This document shows positions 52,965 through 61,500 of a stretch of 64,000 bases of DNA, one piece after another. Source of the stretch: Tumebacillus avium (GTDB lineage Bacteria; Bacillota; Bacilli; Tumebacillales; Tumebacillaceae); contig NZ_CP021434.1 in NCBI RefSeq assembly GCF_002162355.1, positions 3,650,001-3,714,000 of the forward strand, given 5' to 3'. Every line of letters begins with the position of its first letter. Within the stretch, counting starts at the first letter, position 1. Made by a program: the position numbers and the translations under genes. The notes beneath the pieces were generated by a model. The model saw only the letters and a program-made list of their open reading frames with translations. It was not told the origin of the DNA and did no database searches.

Positions 52965-54413
52965 ATGAAAAATTTGCAAGCGCGGCTGGCCGCTTTGTCA
53001 CCGGAGCAGCGCGCTTTGTTTGAGCAGCAATTGATGCGCAAAACCATGTCCGCGCAAAGCGAGCGGGCGGCACAGCAGATTCCGCGCCGCGAACACAACC
53101 GCCCAAGCCCGCTGTCGTTCGATCAGGAGCGGCTGTGGCAGCTGCACCAAGAAGCGCCCGATCTGCCCACCTACAACGTGTACGGCGCGATCCGCCTCAA
53201 AGGCAGCTTGCAACTGAAAGCGATGGAGTGGGCCGTCAATGAGATCATCCGGCGGCACGAAGCGTGGCGGACGGTGTTTCGCGTCGTGGACGGCGAGGTC
53301 AGGCAAGTGGTGCTGCCCGAGCTGCTGTTACAAGTGGCTGAAGCGGATCTGACCTATACGCCGCAGGGGGAGCTGGAACAGGCGGTGCAGCAAGCGATCG
53401 GGGAAGAAGTGAAGCGCCCGTTCGATTTGGAAAAAGGGCCCCTGCTGCGCGTGAAACTGGTGCGGCTGTCGGAGCAGGAAAGCTGTCTGGTGCTGACGGT
53501 GCACCATTTGGTGACCGACCGGGTGACGTTTTCCATCGTGTTTGAGGAGCTGACCGAGCACTACCGGGCGTTTTTGCAGGGGGAAGGTTCGAAACTGCCT
53601 CCGCCGGCCCTTCAATATGCGGACTATGCCGAGTGGCAGCGGAGTTATTTGCAGGGTGACGTGCGCGGCAAGCTGGTCGATTATTGGCAAAAAAAGCTGG
53701 CCGGCAGTGCGTATGTGTTGCAGCTGCCGACCGATTTTCCCCGCCCGCAGGTGCAGTCGCATCGCGGGGCGCGCGTGTTTTTTACGATTCCCGAAAAGCT
53801 GGCCGATCAATTGAAAGCGGTGGGGCAGCGGGAAGGGGCAACTGGGTTTATGGTGCTCTTGGCGGCGTTTCAGGTGCTGCTGCACCGGCTCAGCGGGCAG
53901 GAGGACATCCTGGTCGGCACGCCGGTCGCCAATCGCGGGCGGAAAGAGACGGAGCGCGTGATCGGGTACTTTTTGACCAGTTCCGTCTTGCGCACACAGT
54001 TGCACGGGCAACTGAGTTTTCTCGACGTGCTGAAATGCGTGCGCGAGACGGCCGTCGAAGCGTTTGCCCATCAGGAACTGCCGTTTCGCCTGTTGCAGGA
54101 AGCGCTGGCTCTGCCTGAGGACACCAGCCGCAATCCTGTCTTCCAGGCGATGTTCGTCTACGTCGATGTTGACGACCGCCCGTTGCAACTGCCGGGCTTG
54201 GAGATCCGCTATGACCTGCTGGATGCCGGAACGGCGAAATATGATCTCACAGTGGGCCTGGTCGAGCGCGAGTGCGGGCTGGAGTGCTTTTTCGAGTACA
54301 GCCCGGATCTGTTTCTCGACGCGACGGTGGGAGAGTTCGCCGCGAACTGGCTTCGGATGCTGCCAAAAATCATCGAGAATCCCGCAGGCAAAATTTGCAC
54401 ACTCTATGCGTGA
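52965..54413 (+). CDS. Stand-alone NRPS condensation protein
   Basis: 482 residues. ATG 52965 has GGGGGAG at a suitable distance, whereas the ATG at 52950 does not. All condensation-domain landmarks are visible: LSFDQERLWQLHQEAPDLPT, then YADYAEWQRSYLQGD, IGYFLTSSVLRTQL, HQELPFRLLQEAL and RNPVFQAMF. The active-site motif reads HHLVTDR at 180-186: the second His and the Asp are kept, but the usual Gly is Arg. No adenylation or carrier domain is attached. It may join the ketide from the PKS to the next NRPS, or release the chain onto a free amine. Same operon as the PKS (22-base gap). Confidence 0.85.
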   Translation: MKNLQARLAALSPEQRALFEQQLMRKTMSAQSERAAQQIPRREHNRPSPLSFDQERLWQLHQEAPDLPTYNVYGAIRLKGSLQLKAMEWAVNEIIRRHEAWRTVFRVVDGEVRQVVLPELLLQVAEADLTYTPQGELEQAVQQAIGEEVKRPFDLEKGPLLRVKLVRLSEQESCLVLTVHHLVTDRVTFSIVFEELTEHYRAFLQGEGSKLPPPALQYADYAEWQRSYLQGDVRGKLVDYWQKKLAGSAYVLQLPTDFPRPQVQSHRGARVFFTIPEKLADQLKAVGQREGATGFMVLLAAFQVLLHRLSGQEDILVGTPVANRGRKETERVIGYFLTSSVLRTQLHGQLSFLDVLKCVRETAVEAFAHQELPFRLLQEALALPEDTSRNPVFQAMFVYVDVDDRPLQLPGLEIRYDLLDAGTAKYDLTVGLVERECGLECFFEYSPDLFLDATVGEFAANWLRMLPKIIENPAGKICTLYA

Positions 54414-54439
54414 CACCACGACGCAGGGAGCGATCTTTG

Positions 54440-54589
54440 ATGGAAGAAAACAAGCAGCATAGCGAAGCCAATCAGGCACCGCCCGATGATGAGCTGAAGC
54501 AAAACGTGGAAGGCGAATATTCGCTGGAAGAGTTAGACCGCCGCGTGCCGTCATTGCCGCATGAGAAAAGCGATGACGCCTGGGCGTAA
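54440..54589 (+). CDS. Small acidic protein (49 residues), unknown
   Basis: ATG at 54440 with GGGAG 9 bases upstream, 26 bases after the condensation gene. Very hydrophilic and acidic: MEENKQHSEANQAPP, then ELKQNVEGEYSLEELDRR, ending KSDDAWA. It is not an MbtH-like protein: the conserved Trp-rich motif is missing. It sits at the end of the operon just before a terminator. Function not recognised; a docking or regulatory role is possible. Confidence 0.6.
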   Translation: MEENKQHSEANQAPPDDELKQNVEGEYSLEELDRRVPSLPHEKSDDAWA

Positions 54590-54617
54590 AAAAAGCACCC
54601 GATGAAGGGTGCTTTTT
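54588..54617. terminator. Bidirectional intrinsic terminator
   Basis: AAAAAAGCACCC and GGGTGCTTTTTT with a 6-base loop. It ends the first NRPS-PKS operon and, on the other strand, the acetyltransferase gene. Confidence 0.95.
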
Positions 54618-54643
54618 TATGTGGCAAGGGGAATGTCGACTCC

Positions 54644-55108
54644 TTATTGTCCTGTCAGCAGCTTTTCAAACACGATTTTATGATAGCCGGTTGCATCAGG
54701 TTCGGTCTTGCCGACGATGGTGTAGCCGGCTTTTTGGTAGAAGTGGTGGTTGCGATACGCTTCGAAGCCGGTGTCGAGCTTCCAGTGCGTGATGTGCGGG
54801 AACTCTTCGTGCATAAAGGTCATCGCCTGGCTGCCGATCCCTTTGCTTTGCAGGGAAGGGTCGACATAGATAATGCCTAGTTCCAGACAGGACGGCGACT
54901 CTTGGATCAGGCAAAAACCGCCGATGATCTGCCCATCCTCCAGAATCTTATAATAATGCGCATGCGACATAAACATCCGGTGCTCTTCGGCCGAATCATG
55001 CCCCGGCGGGCCAAATCCATATTTGGCAACATCTTCGGCAAACGCCCTCTTGGCGACCTCCGCCAGCCTGTCCGCATCTTGCGGGCGGGCTTTTTCAAAA
55101 GTGATCAT
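54644..55108 (-). CDS. GNAT-family N-acetyltransferase
   Basis: 154 residues from ATG 55108 with GAGAGGAAG upstream. Start: MITFEKARPQDADRLAEVAK. The acetyl-CoA binding segment is LELGIIYVDPSLQSKGIGSQ, with the Q-x-x-G-x-G pattern, and the C-terminal part (NHHFYQKAGYTIVGKTEPDA) is also typical. The substrate cannot be told from sequence. Leftward between the two NRPS operons, it might give resistance to the product or tailor it, but it may equally be unrelated. Confidence 0.85.
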   Translation of the reverse strand: MITFEKARPQDADRLAEVAKRAFAEDVAKYGFGPPGHDSAEEHRMFMSHAHYYKILEDGQIIGGFCLIQESPSCLELGIIYVDPSLQSKGIGSQAMTFMHEEFPHITHWKLDTGFEAYRNHHFYQKAGYTIVGKTEPDATGYHKIVFEKLLTGQ

Positions 55109-55161
55109 GCCAGACTTCCTCTCATTCTCTCAATCGCTAGTATTTCCCAAAAGTATACCAC

Positions 55162-55200
55162 AAAAAAATAGCACACGACCTGCGCCACAGGTCATGTGCT
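55162..55200 (-). terminator. Intrinsic terminator on the minus strand before the acetyltransferase gene
   Basis: On the minus strand, AGCACATGACCTG pairs with CAGGTCGTGTGCT (13 bp, one G-U pair that works only on this strand) and is followed by A then seven T. It ends a minus-strand transcript coming from 55200-55540, 54 bases before the acetyltransferase start codon; no minus-strand gene is seen there. Confidence 0.75.
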
Positions 55201-55228
55201 CATCACAAGAAGGAAGTTTATGAAGATG

Positions 55229-55345
55229 TCAAGGGATAGGCTGGCGGGAAACGCAACGCGTGAGAGGGAACTCAACTCGTTATGCTCGAGCCCCGCCAAC
55301 CGTAACCGCTTGCTATAGATACGCAGCGGGTGACCGTTTTCTGAC
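55229..55345. other. Structured intergenic segment, possible leader RNA or small RNA
   Basis: This part of the 431-base gap between the acetyltransferase and the giant NRPS is GC-rich and self-complementary. GGCTGGCGGG (near 55238) pairs with CCCGCCAACC (near 55292) apart from one mismatch; CCGCTTGC (55306) pairs with GCAGCGG (55323). It contains no credible gene. With the terminator downstream on the minus strand it looks like a structured leader or small RNA of that strand. I could not match it to a T-box or a riboswitch class. The remainder of the gap (55346-55520) is AT-rich and must hold the NRPS promoter, but no clear boxes were seen. Confidence 0.45.
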
Positions 55346-55539
55346 GCATTTTTTAGACGATTTGTAAATGAAAAATCTTCCTGAGCCGACCATCGCTTCC
55401 GTGTGAGTATTTCCGTTTACATTCTGATTTAATATATTCAAGTTTTACATAGGGAACATCAGTCCTTATGTCGTACTTGTAAGTAAGGTGATAAATTATT
55501 TTCATTTAGAATTATTTCTCTTATGGAGGTGCGATATAG

Positions 55540-58500
55540 GTGTTAGAGATGGAGAATCAGCTTTGGTATGACGATACGGTTGCAGATATTGAGATGCCGA
55601 TGTCTTTTGCCCAGCAAAGGCTGTGGCTCATCGATCAGATGGAACCGGGAACGGCTCTTTATAATATGCCTTTGGTGATGCGTCTGATCGGAAAACTGAA
55701 CGTACAGGCCCTGGAAGCGAGCTATCAGGAGATCATCTTCCGCCACGAGTCGCTGCGAACGGTGTTTGCCGAATACGACGGCGAACTGTTTCAGGTGATC
55801 AAGGAAGCGAGACCGCTGCCTTTGCGACAAATGGACATTCGAGGCGCAGAGGATGTAGAAGCGGAGATGCAAGCCCTTGCTGCTCAAGAACGCTCCCGTC
55901 CGTTTGATTTGAAAAAAGGACCGCTTTCACGCCTGCTGCTCCTGAAGACGGGTGAGGAAGAGCATGTGCTGGTCTTGACGCTGCACCACATCATCTCAGA
56001 CGGCTGGTCGCAAAACGTGCTGATTCAGGAGCTTGGTGCCTTGTATCAGGCGTTTGCAAGCGGTCGCCCTTCTCCGTTGCCGGAACTGCCCATTCAATAC
56101 GCTGACTTCGCGTATTGGCAACTCGATACGCTGCAAGGCGAGGTGCTGGAGGAAAAAATGGCCTACTGGCGGCAGAAGCTGGGGGGAGACCGCAGCGTGC
56201 TGCTGTTGCCGACCGACTTTCCGCGCCCTGCGGTGCAGACGCATCGCGGACGTCAGTTCCATTTTAAACTGCCCGAGGGGGTCCATGATCGATTGATGGC
56301 GGTCGGCAGGCGTGCAGGTGCGACTTCTTATATGGTGTACCTGGCTGCCTTTAATGTTCTGCTTAGCCGCTACAGCGGGCAGACCGATCTGTTGGTCGGC
56401 ACACCGACTTTTGGACGGAACAACGCGCAGTTGGACCCGCTGATTGGCTTTTTCGTCAACACCCTGGTCATGCGCACCGACTTGTCGGGAAACTTGACCT
56501 TTTCTGAACTGCTGCAACAGGTCAAGGAAACCGCGCTGGATGCATTCGCCCATGAGGATGTCCCGTTTGAGATGCTGGTCGCCGATCTGCAGCCAGAGCG
56601 GAACATGAGCCATTCGCCCTTGTTCCAAGTGATGTTCGCGGTGCAAAATACCCCATCGAACCGCTTGGAACTGGAAGGCATCACGTTCCAGACGGTCCCT
56701 GTGGAGTTGGAAGAGGCCAAGTTCGACCTCACGCTGCTAATGCAGGAATGGGAAGAGCACATGCATGCGACATTCGAATATAATGCCGATCTGTTTGCCG
56801 AAGCGACCATGCTGCGGATGAGCGAACATTTCCAGCAACTGCTCGTCGCCATTGCCGAGCAGCCGGAGCGGCAGATTGCAGCGTTGCCAATTTTGACATC
56901 GGAGGAGCAGCATCAACTGCTCGTGAAGTGGAACCTCACAGACACAGAACTACCTGCGCTTCCTGTGCATGCCTTGTTTGAGCAGCAGGCGGTGAGAACG
57001 CCTGATAAGACGGCGCTCCTGTTGGAGGGGGGAAGGATTTCCTACCGCGAACTGAACGAGCGTGCCAACCGCTTGGCGCGCTATCTCCAGCACATCGGGA
57101 TCGGACCGGGCCAACTCGTGGGTCTGGCGATGGAGCGCTCGGTGGAGCTCTATGTTGCCATCCTGGCGATTGTCAAGGCCGGCGGCGCATATGTGCCTTT
57201 TGACACCTCCTATCCGGCGGAGCGGCTGTCACACATGTTGGCAGACACCGGCGTGACGGCGGTGGTGAGCATCGGGCGGTTGGCCGATAGTCTGCCTGCT
57301 CATGATGCGCGGATGGTGTGCCTGGATGACGCAGCGATCCTCCGTGAGATCGAAGGGCAGAGTGGATGCGACCTTTCCTTGCACGCCGCCCCGGACAGTG
57401 TGGCGTATGTGATGTATACATCCGGCACGACGGGCAAGCCGAAGGGCATTTTGATCCCGCATCGCGGCATTGTGCGTTTGGCGTATGGGCCGACGGCGGC
57501 GATGCCGGTCACGGAAGACGATGTGCTGTTCCAATACGCCCCGATCTCGTTTGACGCGTCGACGCTGGAAATTTGGGGCGCGCTGCTGAACGGGGCGACG
57601 CTGTTTGTCTATCCGCCGTATCAAGCGTCTGTCGAAGAGATTGGGCAAGCGGTACAAGAGCATGGGGTGACAGAGCTGTTCGTGACGGCGGGGCTGTTTC
57701 ACCAGATCGTGGATACCGCTCTTGACGGTCTGCGCGGCTTGCGGCTGCTCGCATCGGGCGGTGATGCGATCTCTGCGCCGCATGCGATCAAAGTTGTGGA
57801 GCAGCTGGGCATTCCATTTTTCAACCTGTACGGGCCGACCGAAGTCACCACCGCCGCCACCGCCTATGAAGTGTCGGCGGCTGACGATGCGGGCCTGAGC
57901 TTGCCGATCGGGCGTCCGATCAGCAACACCATCGTCTATGTGCTGGACAGTCTCATGCAGCCGATGCCGATCGGCGTCACAGGGGAACTGTACGTCGGCG
58001 GGGAAGGGGTGGCGCTTGGCTACCTCAATCTGCCGGAACTGACAGCAGAAAAATTTGTGCCGAGCCCGTTCCGCCCAGGCGAGCGCTTGTATCGCACAGG
58101 CGACTTGGCGCGTTGGCTCCCGAGCGGCACGCTGGAGTTCATGGGCCGCATCGACCAGCAGGTCAAAATCCGCGGGTACCGCATCGAAGTCGCCGAAGTG
58201 GAAGCGGTGCTTGACCAGCATCCGGCTGTCAGGCGGTCGGTCGTGATGGTGCGCGAGGACGCGCCGGGGGTGAAACGCCTCGTCGCCTATGTGATTCTCG
58301 ACCCGGATGCAGGCGCGTCGACAGCGGATGTCCGTGCTTTCCTGCAGGAGCAACTGCCGGGCTACATGGTGCCGGGCGCAATTGCGGCCATGGAAGAGTT
58401 TCCGCTCAACGCCAATCAAAAGGTTGACTACCGTGCATTGCCGGCGCCGGAGAGCGGACTTGATCCGGAGGCGGAGTATGTTGCGCCCCGAAGTGATACA

Positions 58501-61500
58501 GAAGGGAAAGTGGCGCTGCTCTTCGCTGAACTGCTCGGTCTCGAACAAGTTGGCGCAAACGGCCATTTCTTCGATCTTGGCGGCCATTCCCTGCTCGCCG
58601 CGCGTCTCGTATCCCGCATCCGCGACGCGTTTGCGGCAGAACTGCCGCTGCGGTCGGTGTTTGAACACCCGACCGTCGCCGGGCTCGCCAAGCTCGTGAC
58701 AGGAGAAGAACCGGGCATCACCGCTGTGCAGATGCCTCCACTCGTGCAAGCTGAGCGCGGTGGCGCAATCCCGCTGTCGTATGCCCAACAGCGCCTGTGG
58801 TTCCTCGACCAATTGACGCCGGGCAGCAGCGCGTACAACATTCCGGCCGCCTTGAAACTGCACGGTGTGCTGAATGCGGATGCGGTGCGCCAAAGCTTCC
58901 AGGAGATCGTGCGCCGCCACGAGTCGCTGCGCACCACCTTCCAAGAGGATGGGGAGCAAGTTATTCAAGTGATCGCGCCGGATGCAGCGTTCGATGTGCA
59001 GCAGATCGATCTGTCCACACACCCGGAGCGGGAAGCAGAGCTGAGGCGTTTGGCAGATGCGGACGCCGCCGCTCCTTTCAACCTGCAGCAGGGACCGCTC
59101 TTGCGTGCCACGCTGGTGCGGCTTGGCGACGAAGAGCACGCGCTGCTCGTCAACATGCATCACATCATCTCCGACGGCTGGTCGATGGGCGTGCTGATCC
59201 GCGAGTTCGCTGCGTTGTACGGTGCGTTCTCGGAGCGATTGCCTTCGCCGCTCGGCGATCTGCCCGTGCAGTTTGCCGACTATGCGATCTGGCAGCGCGG
59301 CTGGATGCAAGGCGATGTCTTGCGCGAACAGTTGGACTACTGGAAGACGAAGCTCAGCGGCGAGCTCCCCGTTCTGGAATTGCCGACCGACCGCTCCGCA
59401 GAACCGAACCAAGCACAGAGCGCGAAAGAGGTCGTCCTGCTCTCGGAAAACCTGACCCGACAGCTGAAAAAACTCAGCCTGGAGGAAGGCGCATCCCCGT
59501 TCATGACCCTGCTCGCCGCGTTCAAACTGCTGCTCGCCCGCCTGAGCGGACAGGACGATATCATCGTGGGCACTCCGATCGCCGGGCGTGGTCTGGTCGA
59601 GACCGAAGGGCTGATCGGCATGCTCTTAAACACGCTCGCTCTGCGCACCGACCTGTCCGGCGCTCCGACGTTCCGCGATTTGCTGGGCCGTGTGCGCGAG
59701 ACGGCTTTGGAGGCGTTTGCCCGCCAAGAGGTGCCGTTTGAAAAGATCGTGGAAGAGATTCAGCCCGACCGCAACTTAGACCGCAATCCGGTGTTCGACG
59801 TCATGATCAACTTCATCAACACCCCGGACAGCGAATTGACGCTGCCGGGCCTGACCATCTCCGGAATGGACGGCGACAGAGATCCGGCGTCCAAGTTCCT
59901 GATGACCTTGTACATCTCCGAAGTAAACGACCAGTTCCACTTGAACCTCGTCTATCTCGCGGAGCAGTTCTCTCCAGCGCGGATGGGGACGTTCATGGAG
60001 CAGTTCCAAACGCTGCTGGAGCAGGTGGCCGACAATGCGGATTGCGAGATCACCGCGTACCCGTTGCTCACTCCGGCTGTCCGCGCCATATTGCCCGACC
60101 CGAGCCTTCCGATTGATGAGTCGTCGTATCCGCTTGTCGGCGAATTGTTTGCAAAATGGGCTGCGTGTGCGCCAGAGCAGCCTGCGGTGGTGCAAGGGGA
60201 GCAGGTGTGGACGTATCAGGAACTGCACGACTGGGCCGGCGAGCTGGCTCGCCTCTTGGCGGCAAGCGGTGTGCAGCGCGGCGATGCGGTCGCGATCATC
60301 GGCACGCGCAGCTTCGGTGTTGTCGCCGCCATGCTTGGTGTGCTGAACAGCGGCGGTGTTCTGGTGCCGGTTGATGCACAGCTGCCTTATGATCGCCAGC
60401 AGGTGATGGTCGAGCAGTCACAAGCGAAGTATCTGCTTGCGGTCGGCGATGCAGTTCATGCTGCTGACTGGGCGGCTTTTGACATCATGTACATCGACGG
60501 CTCGACGGGTCGAACTTTCGAAAAATCGGTACCTGCTGACACCGTGCTGCCACAGCTGTCTCCAAACGACCCGGCCTACATTTTCTTCACATCGGGCACA
60601 ACCGGCATGCCAAAAGGCGTGCTCGGTACGCATCAGGGCTTGAGCCACTTCCTGAACTGGCAGCGCGAACAGTTTGCCGTCGGTCCGCAAGACCGCATCG
60701 CCCATCTGACCAATCTGTCCTTCGACGTGGTGCTCCGCGACATCTTCCTGCCGCTGACCAGCGGGGCGACGCTCTGCTTGCCGGACGCGACCGATGATTG
60801 GAGCGCCGATGCGATCTTGCCGTGGCTGGAACGGGAAGGAATCTCGATCCTGCACACCGTGCCGTCTCTGGCCTCGACCTGGCTGAGCGACCTTCCGCAA
60901 GGCGTCTCGCTGCGTGCTCTGCGCCTGCTGTTCCCGGCCGGTGAGCCGCTGACCGACGTCTTTGTGCAAAAATGGCGTGCAGAGTTCCCGGCGTCCGGGC
61001 AGATCGTCAACCTGTACGGACCGACCGAAACAACTCTGGCCAAATGCTTCTACGTCGTCCCGCAAGAACTGCAGGCAGGCATTCAGCCGGTCGGACAGGC
61101 CTTGCCGCAGACGCAGGCGCTCGTCCTGAGCGCAGCCGGGCAGCTTGCAGGCATCGGCGAAGGCGGCGAGATCGTTTTGCGCACGCCGTTCCGAACGCTT
61201 GGCTATCTCAACGCGCCGGAAGAGCACAAGAGCTTCAAGCAGAACCCGTTCCGTCCGCACGATAGGGACGATCTGCTCTACTTTACCGGCGACAAAGGGC
61301 GCTACCGCCAGGACGGCAGCTTGGAAATTCTCGGGCGTGCAGACGATCAGGTCAAAGTGCGCGGCGTGCGGGTGCACTTGCAGGAAGTGGCCGCTACGCT
61401 CCTGCGCCATGACGCGGTCGACGCCTGCACCGTCCTCGACTGGAAAAACCAAGCGGGGCAGGTCGAACTCGCGGCCTACATCGTGCAAAAACCGGGCGGA

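Noticed and set aside
54440-54589. MbtH-like NRPS helper
   Set aside because: The family's conserved Trp and NxExQxSxW core are absent and the protein is too short.
55204-55539. T-box or known riboswitch controlling the giant NRPS
   Set aside because: No T-box sequence (AGGGTGG-type) or familiar riboswitch core was found on either strand; the visible terminator faces the other way.
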